64,000 nt of DNA from Nageia nagi (lineage: Eukaryota; Pinophyta), in NCBI GenBank assembly GCA_050084985.1, contig JBITNC010000001.1:175460001-175524000 (forward strand), read 5' to 3'. A model generated the notes under the pieces. That model was given only the letters and a program-made list of their open reading frames with translations. It made no database searches and was not told where the DNA came from. Shown here piece by piece: positions 32,966 through 46,019 of the stretch (position 1 is its first letter; every line of letters begins with the position of its first letter). A program made the translations under genes and the position numbers.

Positions 32966-35957
32966 TGTAGACACCAAAAAATAACATTTTTTGAGTATAT
33001 ATGTTTTATTATATTGATAGACATTGATTCATTATTTTATTTACTCCTAATATTTTATTATGCAAAATAAACTATTCAAATGTTCAAAATATAGGAAAAG
33101 TGACTTAAACCCAAAATAGGAGCAAAAGTGGGTATTTAGCCAATTTAACATAAGTTTTCCAAAGAGGTATATAACTCAAAGTAAAAATACAATTTCTCCT
33201 CCTAATTTATTTGTGCTAATAATTAATTTTATTACTTGTACACTTATGATTTTTACTCACATATTGCTCCAACATTACATTGCTATGGTTTTGAGACAAG
33301 GGTTTGAAGGATCAAGTGTTTACTCCATAATTTTCCATCAAATATTTGAAAGCTTGTTTCCACACATATAAGATAACATTCCTATGGTGATTTTATAGTT
33401 GAAGTGAGTTATAATTGCATATATTTGGTGTATTCAATATTTTTGTATGGATTTGAAGACAACACAACCATGGAGAAGTTTTGGAAGGCCTACCTTTGTA
33501 TCTACCACTAAAGTTGTATACATGTAGTATTTTATTAGGATTAAACCATCTTAGTTTGCATTTATACCATCGAAATTATAGTTTGAACTCATAATAACAT
33601 AAAAAAATGTTGTAAACATCCATTAGATCTCATGGGTATCCTTGGATCAAATTGATCCAAGGATCTTTAAAATTCTTTTTATTTTAAAGCATTTAGGATT
33701 TTTTAAGGTTTCATGCATTAGATCTCATTTTTGACCATATAAACATAGAAATATCATATAAATAGTTCAAATACACCATATAAAGTATTCAAATATCATT
33801 TAGACACAAGAATTTACAAAATAGGCATATATATTTTGATTATTCTCACTAATTTGAGGGCTAGGGAGCTCAAATTATCATTTGGAATGAGGCAACTCAT
33901 TCCAAGCTCATTTGGATGCCCTGAGGGGTCCAACTTAGAGGTCCCCATACCATGTTAAATGAATTTAGGGTTTGATTATATTATTGCAAAGTTTCATCTT
34001 ATTATTCATATATTTAACCATCCTTTATCATGATTTCTACCTAATTCTCATTAAGAAAAGCATAGTTATGTAAATTGAGGTTTGTGTGTGAATCTAACTT
34101 GTGTATGCATGATAGTCCACATATAGTATAAATTTTTAACTACATTAAATGTTGAACCTAACATGAACCAACAAGAGCATTATAATATGGTATTTTCCTC
34201 ACCTTTTCCTTCATTTTTCAAATTTTTCTTGTATTTTGAGTTTCTTGATTTTCTTTTTTTTTACCCACCTAAGTGAAAAAATATGTAAAACTTATGGAAT
34301 TTACGATCAATTTTGAGAAAGATTTTGATAGGATAGTCTAAGGAGAGGGATGAATTAGATATGAGTTTTGCAACTTTGATCCATTAGATATATCTTATTT
34401 ATAGTCCAATTTGCACCTTGCAATAGTCACACCACACCTAGAAATAGAGATAGAAAGTTATAGATAAGTTTCAGAGACTACAACATTCTTCAATCTAGGT
34501 GCATCATGCCCCAACCTAGGCCACCATACCTAAAAAATCATTTTCTAGGCATATGGAGCCCAATACCAAGTGTACCATAAAATAATGTATTTTGAGCCCC
34601 AAAATGATTCTTAGGTACCTACTGCCCCAAAATAGAGGCCTAGTTTGATCAGAAAGGTTATAGAATAAATATGGTTAAGACCATGCCTAGAAATAGAGAG
34701 CAATTATTATCAAATAAAACTTAGTAAAAATGAGATTCAAATCACACCTAGGACCAATGGGTCTCAAATTTTCAATTTTTATTAAAAAATTTGTAATAGG
34801 GTGAAGTTTGTTTGCTTATCATAAGAAAAGGTAGTTGTGTAAAGGTTTAGGGGTGTGTTTACAATTGTGATAGAGCATGCATCCATTATTAATTTCATTT
34901 TTTCAAGTAGGCCTTAGTTATTGGCTTGTTTTGTTAAAATATATCTTATTTGTGAGGGACTTGTAACTTATTTAACTTTACACCTAGAGCAAGAGGGAAC
35001 ATTTGAGTTTGGGTATGACTTTGAATTTCTTCTTGCATCTAGTTCATACCATTTCATTTCTTGGTGCATCTTAGGATTTCCTTTATTTGGTGTTGTGTAG
35101 TAATAAAATTGCATTCATCTTTGGGGAGTATTGTTGCATACATAAAAAAGCTACTTTGGAATTAAAACTTATCTCTTAAAATAAGTTTTTTCTTACTTAT
35201 TGGGAACTTGATTATTCTTTATTAAGTGCATCAAAAATCATTTTTTCATTTAATTTCATTTTAAAAGTAAAATGTTATCAAATATAACATACTCAAGAAG
35301 GTATTGCAAATATTATTGAGGGAGTAGTGTGCACTTCATATTAATTTACATTTAGTATTTACTTTCTTGAATCAAAGTACTTCATAATCCTAGGGAAAGG
35401 CAAGTAGACTTGTTTACTATTGCCTAACCCATACTCAAATCTAAAAATAAAATTGGGATACCCCTCTCCATTTAGAATAGCTTACTATGGAGGGTACTAA
35501 ATAATCCTTGTAAAATGATCTACACCCCTAGAAGATTGATCCTTTAGCTTGATAAATGCTTGACTAGTATCATTAGGTCTAGGGAAAGATAAAAAAATTT
35601 GTGTCAAAAAGAACAAGTGCATTAAAAGATACTAAAACTAATAAGATAAATAGTCAAATTGAACTAAGAAAAAAATAGAACAACTAATCAAAAATTACTA
35701 TCTATTATCATTGCAATATTCATATAGATTTTGCATCATCATCATCCTAAGTATTTATTTAAATTTATATCAAACTAAACAACAAGAATAGTTTTTGAAA
35801 ATACTATAAGTTTGGTGTTTTATGTTTGTTTCATTCTTCTTTTGTAATTTCACTTCAATTGTACTCATAGTTTATAAAAGTTCCACATTATAGTTGTGTG
35901 AAAATGAAGCTTGATATATCTAAAGACTTGGTATGGTATGAGAAATCTTTATTTTGA
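32966..35957 (+). other. LTR plus leader of element B
   Basis: No ORF of note. The LTR start is clear but the end is not. The stretch is A+T-rich and non-coding throughout, as expected for LTR and leader. Confidence 0.55.
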
Positions 35958-38560
35958 ATGGTGGATACTAGATATTCAAAGAAAAAGAAGAATGGAACTA
36001 AGATAAAGGAGGATTCAACTACTAGTGTGGACACTCAATCAATAAGATTTCATAAGGCTATCCAAAATTTTCAACACCTCATGCCTAATGAAATGGAAAG
36101 AGTGATGGAGAAAATTCACAATTCAGTTGATCCTACACCAAAAGCTTCTCCACAAGTATTGGGAATGCCTAGAAATATTCCAATTTGGTCGTACCATTAC
36201 AATAGTTCCATTATGAATGAGGGTGTACTTCAAGTTGTTTTTGGTACATCTATATCTCCACCCAAACTTAATAAATAAGATCCAAATAAATGTAATTGGT
36301 ACCAAGATATGATAGATCAAATTCAAAATAAAACTACTCAACCAACCATTTCACAAAATGATCTTAATCCACCATAAACTCCCATTGCACAAAATATTGT
36401 TCAAGGATGGTTTCCACCTCAAGAATATAAATTATCTACCAACAAGGAAACCACATTCAAAATCCTTGAACCACCCAAAGAGCCTTTAGTTATGGAAAAT
36501 TTACAACCAAATATAGATTTTCTTAATTTTCAAAGAAATATACAAAAAGAATAAGAATTATTTAATTGAAGGTTATCACAAGAGAAGCCAAAAATTCCTC
36601 AACCTCCACCCAAGGTTTATCAACAATACTTCCAAAATGGAATTCCAAACTTTCAAAATGTTGTTCAATATAGTAGACCTCTACCATTCCCAAGGGTAAT
36701 AAATTCTAATCAAGATAATACTTCTCAACATATTGCCTTTAAAAATTCACCAAATATCCAAAATAATAATACCAATAGTTTCCAAAATCCACAAAAGCAA
36801 GTATCTTATAGAATATATCCATAAGGCCAAAATCCTAATATTGATCCACTTAACCAAACCATTCTTGATGATTGGGATGGCCTTGACTAACCTTTTGTAA
36901 AATACCAACAAAATACCCAAAGTGGGTAAAACCAAGGTATGGTTCATTTTCAAACTCCTCCACTTTAAAATACTTCAAAAAAAAATATGCAAATATTTAT
37001 GGACCTCAAAACTCCACTCACAATACAATACAAAATACCAATCAACAAAATCCCCAACAAGGTTCATTAACTCTATCCAAAGAGGAGATGCAATAATTGA
37101 TTGGATAAATGCAACACTTGAAGATGTACCAAAAATAAATGTCTTGTGTACATGCAAATCAAAATCTAAATACCTTACAAGGAGCACAATATGCAACAAC
37201 ATAATGGATAACATATGCAACAAGGTTATGGTATCAATAATCAATATCAACCCCAAGGTTAACAATAGGGATATAATCAAAATTTTGGGCACAATACATA
37301 AGGACCATCTTAGTGAAAACAAGGCACATTTTATAACCCTCATGCACATGCTTTTGAGAGGTAAGTGAGTTTGTTTAATGAAACAAATTATTCTTATGGT
37401 GGATCAAATCCATCCCATAGTCGACCAAATTTTCATTATAGAGGATCCAATGTGCACAATGAGAGTTAAATTATGAGAAGATAAAAAGTACTAGAGGTAA
37501 GGAAAAATAACCTAGGGTTATCTAAAGTCAACTATGGAGAAATATACAATGAGCCTATTAATCATTGGGTTCTTATGAGTTCTTACCCCAAGAAGTTAGA
37601 GATACCAAAAATAGATAAGTTCAAGAGTAAAAAGGATCATAAGGAGAATTTGAGGCACTTTAAGCATGCTTTGTATTTGATTGCAAATGATAATGATCTA
37701 TTATTAAGAACTTTTTTATGACTCTTGGTGGACAAGCTATGAATTAATACAATACTCTACCACAACATAGTTTGTATACATTTGAGCAACTAGAGAACCT
37801 CTTTCTTGAACATTTCTCAATCAATATCAAGAAGAGGGATTCCATCACTAGTTGATCTAATAAATTTATCTCAATTTGATCAAGATTCCATTTTTAATTA
37901 TGTTTCTAGGTGGAAGTATTTGATCACTGATATGAACTTATCTTTACCTCAAGAGGAGTTAATAAGATTATTTAGCAAAAATTGCACTAGAAAAATCTCT
38001 TCTTATCTTTAAATACAACAATATAGGACCTTTAAGGAAGTAATTTCTCAAGAAAAGGTTATTAATGATTGTTCAAAATGGTGAGATAAAGGTGATTAAG
38101 GAAGAAAATAATAATTGAGGTTATGTATACAATAAGAGTGGTGATACAAATGGAAGCAAGCCCCAAGTCAATCAATTGATGCTCCAAGCACCACCACCAT
38201 GTCCAATGCAAAATATTTAACAAAATAATAAAATGAATGTAATGAGTCTTTAAATTAAAATCAATAATAGGGTAGGAATTAGAATCAAGTATAGGGATAA
38301 TATTCTAGGTTGCAAAGGAAGTTTGATCCATTGGGGAAATTTTTGCATAAGATCTTTAGAAAACTTACTGATGCTATACTATTGAGATTACTAGAAGTTC
38401 AATGGGATACTTATTGGACCACTAAACCATGGTATAAATATGATGATTTTTATGATTTTAATAGGGTACAATGTCATAGTACTAATTGTTGTATTTATTT
38501 ATGCAAGGTCATTCAAAGTTTCATTAATTTAAGGAAGCTAGTATTTAATGGTACATCTTT
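35958..38560 (+). pseudogene. gag: Gag of element B, Asn/Gln-rich, decayed
   Basis: It starts MVDTRYSKKKKNG at 35958, like gag of element A. After a TAA at 36276 the same frame continues through a region very rich in Asn, Gln, Pro and Tyr (about 36290-37460; for example NNNTNSFQNPQKQ and GYGINNQYQPQG). The capsid-like domain follows at 37580-38012 with IPKIDKFKSKKDHKENLRHF, YVSRWKYLI and LPQEELIRLFSKNC. A decayed zinc knuckle (KYDDFYDF, QCHSTNCC) is near 38430-38500. Stops and frameshifts are scattered throughout. Confidence 0.75.
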
Positions 38561-38859
38561 AGATACTAATACCAAATTACAAGTATATCATAATCTGTTG
38601 CCTCAATGGGGTGTGAATCAAGTTGGTACCATTATGAATTATAATTAGCATTTTCCTACTCATAATGTACCCTATGATTATGGAACACAACAATAACATG
38701 TTCAAGAAGTAGAATAGCATAGGCACAAATGCATTTTGTAGGGATGGTTAATGTAGCCACTAGGGTTAACCAATATAAAGATAAAAGAAAGGACCAATGA
38801 GAAAATCATGAGGATATAGGAGTGGAAATTAATATTCCAAATCATATTCCTCCTCCTCC

Positions 38860-39131
38860 TTTAGCATAGTGGGATGTTAAGAAAAAATTACAAAGCAACT
38901 TAGAGCGATAGTTGAGACTCACACCCATCAAATTCTTTCTATGGTACCTAATAAAAAATTCTCATCAACATAGAGAGGATTTGGATCATATTTTATGGAA
39001 TATAGAATTGCATACCTCAAATCCAAATTCTTTTATCAAATTTATTGGGAGTGTGTATGCGAATGTAGAGTCATTCTATAGACCCAAAATAATGCACAAA
39101 TAGTAAATTGATGCACTATTTGTCTACAATA
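38860..39131 (+). pseudogene. Start of protease region of element B
   Basis: The frame 38912-39103 reads HILWNIELHTSNPNSFIKFI and FYRPKIM, equivalent to the segment just before the protease of element A (QVDISNPNNFISIV, FYEQEK). The active-site part is absent. Similarity ends where element C is thought to begin. Confidence 0.6.
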
Positions 39132-39709
39132 TGTTATTGAAGAATCTATTGAAAATATGGCATCAAATGAACAATGATAAATAATGTACCTTATCCATAA
39201 TGCATGAATATGAAATAACAAAAGCCATTCATCAACCATCATATTGCATTCATGAATACATGCATCGCCAACAACCTAAAGATACCATATTGTTGACTAT
39301 GTAGATTAAGTAAATCGATGAACGAAATAAAAGATATACAAAATTGATATGAAGGGTTTAAAACATTTATGCATAGTTGATGTTACAAAATGCAATTGTA
39401 GGTAGGATAGAGTGATCTTGCATTTTTTGAAATCTCTCTTGGTATTTTTGATGCCCTTGCATGATGTCCCTTATGTTTCCTTTGATGTGTCTTTATAGCA
39501 ACATCCTGGTCTTCTTTTATTATTGATATCATTGCACATTACATGGTTTGAGATATATTTTTTGATATTTGATACCTTTTACATTGTATAATGATCCATT
39601 ACATTTACTACATTACCTTGGGTATATTTAACCCTTTTTTACAAGAAATACCATTGATGCTATAAAATGAACTATTAAATAAGTAATAATTCATTTTTAG
39701 GTGTATACA
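39132..39709 (-). repeat. 3' LTR of element C
   Basis: In sense it starts TGTATACACCTAAAAATG at 39709, closely matching the start of the LTR of E (TGTAGACACCTAAAAATG). The far end is placed at TGTTATTG (39132; CA in sense), near where element B's coding similarity ends; this end is an estimate. A TATA-like CTATAAAG (sense) lies near 39491-39498. Confidence 0.6.
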
Positions 39710-39725
39710 TTTTTCCCCTCTTTGG
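39710..39725 (-). other. Polypurine tract of element C
   Basis: Minus-strand CCAAAGAGGGGAAAAA directly precedes the LTR start, in the same place as in elements A and D. Confidence 0.8.
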
Positions 39726-40630
39726 AGGTGTGATTGAATCAATGAAATTACATGTCCAAATAACAAGTATAGAAGAAAAATTTGAGAAATTTTAACTCTT
39801 TGTTGCACTTCTAATTGTTGATGCTATTGATGGTGAGGGTCCTTTGCTTCCCCCTTTTGGCTTGGCTATCCCAAGAGAGGTCCTTGAGTGGTGCAACAAA
39901 GATAAAATTTGAATAACTATGTCCTTTGTGATATATATACCCTATAAGAAACTCTACTAATAGGTAGTCTTATGGTTCTACATCCAATATCTAAAATGAA
40001 AGATGTTGTTTTCCCCTTTACACTATTCAACCATGTATCTAGCCATTATGTCATGTTTGGTACTTAGGAAACTGATGCTTTCATGCCCATGCCTTTGAGA
40101 TAGAAGAGATTGCTTTATTTTTAATGATGTTCCATGTATGTGTACATCACTGATGTGTAAAAATAGTAAGCACAATATTGTTAATTTGAGTTTCTTTACA
40201 TTCTTTTCTCTTATTCATGATGTATATTCCTATAGAAAGTTGTTAGCTATACCCTAGATGAAAATAATTTGGATACAGAGTGAGTTGCATCAATTTGAGA
40301 TGAGAAAATGTTTGCAATCTACTCATGGTTGCATTGCTAATTTGTATTTTAATTGAGTGAACTCTCACTAGCCATATCCTTGGACATCATTAACCTTTCA
40401 TTTTATGTCCATGGTTAACATACATTATACTATCATCAAATGTTTTCTTGTCTCTTTCTTTTTCTCATCATTATTTTTAATTATACATAGATAAAAATAC
40501 ATATACATTAATACATGTCATCATCTATATGAAAACAATACAATACAATGAAAATTTGAAAATGAAAGTCTATGATATAAGTACCCTACATGAGATTTTT
40601 TATGTTTTCCAAGGTACAAAGCCATTATCT
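39726..40630 (-). other. 3' non-coding region of element C
   Basis: Between the integrase stop and PPT. I see no extra ORF comparable to that of element A, and no hairpin of the A/E type. Confidence 0.55.
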
Positions 40631-40639
40631 TTATGCAAA

Positions 40640-41770
40640 TAAATGTTTGAGATTGGTGATATTGAAGGTATTTGGTTCTTCTTTTCCACTCATGGAGAGG
40701 AGTTTGTAGGCTCCCAATCCTATTGTTTCCACTACAACAAATGGACCCAACCAATTTGGTTAAATTTTCTTTAACTTCATCATTTGCAGTTATCTTATTG
40801 ATATTCTCTTTCAACACTAGATCTCTTGCTTTGAATTATTTTTCTTGATCTTCTTTCCAAATGCTCTTTTTAGTTTTGAATGATATACCTTATAATGTTC
40901 AATTGTTCTCAATCTCTTCTCATTCAATGAATCTAATTGCTAAAACTTGGATTTTCTTGCATCTTCATCTATTATATCTCCTTCTAATGAAATCCTTAAG
41001 GAGGGGAGTTCTAACACCAATGGTACCACAACTTCATCTCCATATACCAATGAGAATGGTGTTGCCCTAGTGACTATCTAATACTTGTACTATATGCACA
41101 TAATGAATATGGGTACTTGTTCATGATAATATCCTTTATATATATCCCAAGTCTTTGAAAAAATGCTCTTGATGGTCTTGTTAGTAGCTTCAGCTTGACC
41201 ATTACCTTGAGGATAGTAAATTGAAGAAAATGTTTGCACAATATGAAACATTTTACAAAATGCTTTCATGTATTTACCTTTGAAGTTAGGCCCATTTTCC
41301 ATAATCAATCTTTATGTCACACCAAATGTTGTAATGATATTTTCAACTAGGAATGTAATAATCTTGTCTTGAGTGACTAATTTAATAGGGATAACTTCAA
41401 CCCATTTTGTGTGAACTTTATGGCTATAAAGAAAAAATTATGATATTCCATTGAGTGAGGATTAATAAGGCCAATCAACTTTATGCCCCAAGTAGCAAAT
41501 GGCCATGGTGAGATAATTGAATTTAACTCTTGATGGGTTGCTTTTCTATAATAGCACGCTTTTGGCATTGCAAATAAGTCTTCACATGAGTTTTACAATC
41601 TTCCTCCATTATGGGCCAATAATAACAAATGTGCAAAATCTTGGTATATAATTCCTTTGAATGAAAATGACCTCCACATAAGCCATCATGAGCCTATTCT
41701 AATGTTGTAGCTATCTCATGTTGCATTAGACATCTCAATAAAGCACCATCAAAAGATATTTGGTACAATA
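40640..41770 (-). pseudogene. int: Integrase of element C, second catalytic Asp replaced by Glu
   Basis: Minus-strand pieces include HDGLCGGHFHS (zinc region), PWPFATWGIKLIGL (first core Asp lost, Lys in its place), LIMENGPNF (Glu instead of Asp) and YYPQGNGQAEATNK (catalytic Glu kept). The C-terminal part reads NWLGPFVVVETIGLGAYKL. The frames 41377-41568, 41090-41308 and 40521-40817 hold the open stretches. Both Asp changes would disable strand transfer. The Glu is shared with element D. Confidence 0.87.
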
Positions 41771-41879
41771 CTTCCTTAATGATAACATATTTAATAGCAA
41801 TCCTTTTCAATTTGACCTTTTCATTTCTATCATAGTCATCAAGAATTATTTGATTTTTCAAATAATTGTAAATGTCAAA

Positions 41880-42583
41880 ATAACAATTCTAAAAATTATT
41901 TTTCTTGGCAATAAAATAAGTTTGAATTTCATGCATATCTTCAATGAAAGAGGGAGTACTAAGTTTATAAAATTTCAAGAGAGTTTCTTCATCCTCAATT
42001 TTAAATGGTATAAGAGAACCTGCACTTGCCATGGTATTTGGATACTTGTTATTAGTCCATGGGATATTTTGAATAGTGTATTTATGAAACTAATCTATTA
42101 AATCATTAACCACTACCTTATAGGACCTTAATTTCTCATCTTTTGTATCAAAAATATCTTGTACTTGGTTAATGATAAACTATGAATCACCATAAATATA
42201 TAAATCATTAATTTTCAATGTGAAAGCTACTTTTAAACCCAATATCAATGCTTCATACTCTACCATATTATTTGTACATTCAAAACCAAGTTTGTAAGCC
42301 ATGGAGATTTCCTCATCTGCAGGAGAAACTAAGATAATACGAGCCCTTGCTCCATGCAAAAATTTAGATCCATCAAAATACAATGTCCAAATAATGGGTT
42401 CATATTCCATGAGGCACACATATTCATCAAGTACTGACATCTCATTAAAATCATGCCACTTGCGATCTTCTAATAGGTTACACACTATTGATGGTATGGG
42501 TCATTCTCATATTTGTATAGAAATTCCTCATGGATAATTGCTTCATCATTCATATGGAACTTAGCTATCAAATTTGTGATGGC
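41880..42583 (-). pseudogene. Second RNase H (aRNH) of element C
   Basis: The frame 42180-42485 reads TLYFDGSKFLHGA, NNMVEYEALILGL and LYIYGDS, giving the first three catalytic acids. After a stop it continues with INQVQDIF and TMASAGSLIPF, where the fourth Asp is probably lost. It directly abuts the insertion point of element D. Confidence 0.85.
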
Positions 42584-42588
42584 CTATC
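42584..42588. repeat. Target-site duplication of element D, left copy
   Basis: CTATC immediately before the 5' LTR pairs with CTACC (50938-50942) after the 3' LTR; four of five bases agree, as expected for a 5-bp gypsy duplication with one later change. Confidence 0.75.
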
Positions 42589-42776
42589 TATTATCACATA
42601 AAATTAATTTAAGCATTTAAATTAATACATTAGAAAATATGTGCCCACACTTATACACACCTAGTTCAATAATATTAATGTTATCTTGGATATGGTCAAT
42701 ATATATCATCAACTTACTATATTCTTGTCTATGTAGGTACACACCGACCTAAGGAATAGGTCATATTATTATCAAT

Positions 42777-42784
42777 ATAAATAA
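42777..42784 (+). promoter_or_regulatory. TATA box in 5' LTR of element D
   Basis: TATAAATA in the 5' LTR. The 3' LTR has TATATAAATA at 50346-50355 in the same context, so the site was present in the founder. The transcript would start about 30 bases downstream. Confidence 0.6.
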
Positions 42785-43016
42785 GGATCTAATAGTAAGT
42801 CCACATCAAGGAGATACATGATCCCATATCTAGTCTTGATGATGGTAGTCTTTTAGGTGCCTCTTGACACTGCCATTCATGGTTGGGCTTGTGTACTTCC
42901 TTATATGAGTATCCTAGCAATTGTTATCTTATTTGAGTATCAAACTATGATCATTAAGAGTTCATGTGGAGGCACAAAGTTAGTTTGAAATGGACTATAG
43001 TCTAATGAAGACTATC

Positions 43017-43106
43017 AATGCTCCTCTATAGATGAAATAGACCATCATTGCTCCTTTATAGATGAAACAAACTACCAATGCTCCTTTCAAGCATAAAGTA
43101 GACCAC
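43017..43106. repeat. 30-bp repeat, three units, in 5' LTR of element D
   Basis: Units at 43017, 43047 and 43077, each with a GCTCCT core and a GATGAAA- or CATAAAG-like second half. The 3' LTR has two units (50590 and 50620). The one-unit difference explains the 29-base length difference between the LTRs. Confidence 0.8.
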
Positions 43107-43398
43107 CCACAACCCTCTCTTTGGATCACCCTTCTCCATGACTCTAGGTGCAAACTCTATTAGTTGTTGAGGCTTCATCACTATCTTCCATTTGTTAATA
43201 TCAAGTATGTTCCAATAGGTAAGCATACAAACTCAATCTTGTTTAGTGATGTCATTTCAATTCCAATTATTCATTATCTTCTATATTAGCTTTTCTTGTT
43301 ATAAATTGCTATTTGTTAGCTCATAATTTACAAATATCCTTTGATATTATACGTATTCATTTATTTACATTCTAAAATTCTTTATTTGTAAATATATT

Positions 43399-43416
43399 TG
43401 GTGAACTTGACATGAA
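43399..43416 (+). other. Primer-binding site of element D
   Basis: TGGTGAACTTGACATGAA starts four bases after the LTR. It differs from the site of A and E, so D uses another tRNA and belongs to another family. I cannot name the tRNA. Confidence 0.65.
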
Positions 43417-43488
43417 ACATAAGTATTTGTGCTAAAACCCTAGGGTTTTAGTTAGGACTAATAAGCAATTTGGTGAGTTGTTGTAGAC

Positions 43489-44620
43489 ATGGATTAGTTA
43501 CAATTATTCTTGCAAAGTTTTTCTAAAAGAGATCTTGATGAGCTCTTGGGAGATATTTAGCATGATGGACTAGAAGCATCTAATGAAGGAGTTAACCATG
43601 ATGATGGAAGTAACAATGATCACATTCAGGCTACTATTGAGGGTATGTAAAGATAGTTTGATCAACTAGCAAGGGGATCAGCTCAACTAGATGATTTGAT
43701 TGAGTTTGGTAGCCCTCTATGTGATGAGATCTATTTATGCATGCTACCACTAGATTATAAATATCCCAAGTTCTATAAGTTCAATGGGGAGGGAGATCCC
43801 AGAAGACATTTGCAAGCATTTAAAGATGAGTGTGAGCTCAAAAGTAGTGTGGATTTGAGATTACATGCGAAGTTATTTCTTCATAGTTTGGAAGGAGAGG
43901 CTCATGAATGGTTCTATTCTATACCTAAAAGGTTAGTTACATCATTTCAAGAATTAGGCAACTTATTTTTGGAACAATATAAGCATAACATTAAGCATGA
44001 AGTCATAGTTTTGGATCTATGTGCTATGAGGCAACATAGTAATGAAAATCTTGAAAAGTTTGTTGGATGATTCAAAAACATATGGCAACAAATCAAAACT
44101 AAGCTCATGAAAAAAGAGGTAAATAATATCTTCAAGGATGCTATCATATTATCCTTACAATCTTATGTCATTGATTATACACATATAGCATTTTCTAATA
44201 TGACATATAAGCTATTGGAAAAAGAAAAAGTCCTTGTGAAATATCAAGATGATGCAAAACCTAAGGCCAAGGATAAGTAGCCACAATCACCAAAGAAAGA
44301 TAAATCCATTCATGTAGTAGAAAGAAAGAAAGGAAATTCAAAAAGTTTTCTATACCTCCTAGGTTTATATTGAAAGATCTAATGGTAAAGGGACTATTAC
44401 AACCTTTACTTAAGTGAGAGGAAGATGAGTCAGTAGAGAGGCTAGAATGGTACAAGGAAGATAGATACTATGAATAATTATCAAACCAAGGGGCATGCCA
44501 CTAATGGATGTTGAGGCCTAATAAACAAAATACAAAGGCTCATAGAGGATGGATTCTATGTGTGTCCTATCAAAGTTAAAGAGATAGGGGAAGAGCAACA
44601 TATCAATGTAATTTTTCATG
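43489..44620 (+). pseudogene. gag: Gag of element D (decayed)
   Basis: A likely start is the ATG at 43489, followed two codons later by a stop. The capsid-like domain is open at 43696-44070: YPKFYKFNGEGDPRRHLQAF, LEGEAHEWFYSIP and LGNLFLEQYKHNI. A Lys-rich tail follows. A zinc-knuckle remnant (NYQTKGHATNGC) lies near 44470-44510. The fold is that of plant gypsy gag. Confidence 0.83.
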
Positions 44621-45430
44621 AATAAGTGTGTGTAGTACTTACAAGAGGAAGACCAAGAGTAGCAATAGATCCAATCACATGTGAAAAGGAGCTCCCTAAA
44701 GACCCAAGAAGTTTTGACCTTATTGAGAAACTTAAGAATATAGAAGCCAAGGTTAGTTTATTTGAATTATTTCAAATTTTAGAACCTAATAGAGAAATGA
44801 TGAATTAAATTTTCAAGAATAGTTAGATAGACAAGAACATCTCAATCACTACTTTTACAAAAAAGGTAGAAATATGGAGTAAAGGAGATGTTATCACTTT
44901 TCACCCTAGTGAAAGCCTACCAAGGATGTAACCTAGTTACATCCACTATTATTTATTAAAGTGAATGCCTTTGGAAATATAGTTAAGAGATCATTAATAG
45001 ATGGTGGGGTAGATTTGAATATTACCACCACTTGCTTTCATGGTTTGATCCAAATTTATTACCTCCAAGAGAAGAGACTACCATGAGAGTTAAGGGGTTT
45101 GATGGTGTTCTAAAGAAATGTGCAAAAAACATCACACTTTTGATAAAAGTATGAAATAAGGTACTTTATACCCTATTCTATATTATATATAGAAAACCTT
45201 ATTTCAATTTCATTCTTGAAATACCTTGGATAGATGACATGGAAGGAGTAGCATCCACTTTGCATAGATGTTTCAATTTTTATTTTGAAGGAAATGTTTA
45301 CAAGGTAGAAGTAGATGAGCAGATAGCCAAGCAATGTAATTATGTTCTCCCTAATATATTTATTTTATATGAGGTGGAAGATGAGGCTATCTTACCTAAG
45401 AATGATCAAATCTATAGAAAAGCATTATAG
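44620..45430 (+). pseudogene. Protease region of element D
   Basis: Text near 44980-45030 reads VKRSLIDGGVDLNI, the protease active-site segment (D-G-G here). Downstream near 45190-45240 the text SFLKYLG*M replaces the usual LLGRPW. The frames 44626-44808 and 45239-45430 are open flanks. Stops are numerous. Confidence 0.72.
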
Positions 45431-46019
45431 AGAATTAACATCTAGGATATTAGGTTAGGTTCGTACACCATCACGGATATCAATAACACCAATCTAGAGA
45501 GAGACTTGGATCGATGGTAGGAGGCTTAGAAAAAATACCACCCATGCTCCTTTGGACTCCATGAAGACCACCAATGATTCTCTTTAAAGGAAATCATGGA
45601 GGAAAATAAATGTTGCATCATTCTGTATCATGGAGATGGTCACAATGGTCAAGATAGTTTTCCATTATTAACACAAGAAGATGAATGAGTAAGAGATGAT
45701 CAAAATTGCTTTATTATTGAATGTGAAATAGATTATGAAGATTAAATACATGCTATAGACTTATTTGATAATGATGATGCTTTCTTAAATATATGGGTGC
45801 TAGAACTGAATAATTAGCTAGGCATGAAAAGAGGACTCATAAACATTATCTAGATGTATATGCTTGCTCTAGTGAATCTATGGAAGATAAAATTGAAGGG
45901 TTGGGAGATTTTCCATTCCCACACCATTAGAATCAAAGATGACTTGGTTTAATGAATAGATATAGGAGGTTAACATTGGTTCTCAAAAGACACCATGACT
46001 CTTAAAAATAGGTAAGCTC
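45431..46019 (+). pseudogene. Protease-RT linker of element D
   Basis: Acidic, broken spacer without a recognisable domain. Its end reads into the RT lead-in HDYFELFAWSYKDMP. Confidence 0.5.

Larger units (their letters stand above)
32966..39131 (+). mobile_element. Element B: 5' part of a Tat-like gypsy element, interrupted by element C
   Basis: It begins TGTAGACACC at 32966, the same start as the LTRs of A and E, and exactly where the flanking direct repeat is cut. Downstream come a gag start, capsid, zinc-knuckle-like motif and the beginning of protease, which stops near 39131 at the probable end of element C. The remaining pol and the 3' LTR should lie beyond the right edge of the window. 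The LTR-leader border and PBS were not found with confidence. TTTGGTG phrases at 33424 and 35086 are weak candidates. Confidence 0.7.
42589..43394 (+). repeat. 5' LTR of element D
   Basis: It begins TATTATCACA (the 3' copy keeps TGTTATCACA) and ends TGTAAATA (the 3' copy keeps TGTAAACA). It has a TATA-like TATAAATA at 42777-42784. It carries three units of a 30-bp repeat (43017-43106), against two in the 3' LTR. Confidence 0.9.

Noticed and set aside
33424-33440. PBS of element B (TTTGGTGTATTC)
   Set aside because: It would give a 455-bp LTR with no CA end; the alternative at 35086 is equally weak, so neither is called.
36975-37368. Overlapping ORFs of 124 and 148 codons on opposite strands
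   Set aside because: Both overlap the decayed gag frame of element B and match nothing; composition explains the openness.
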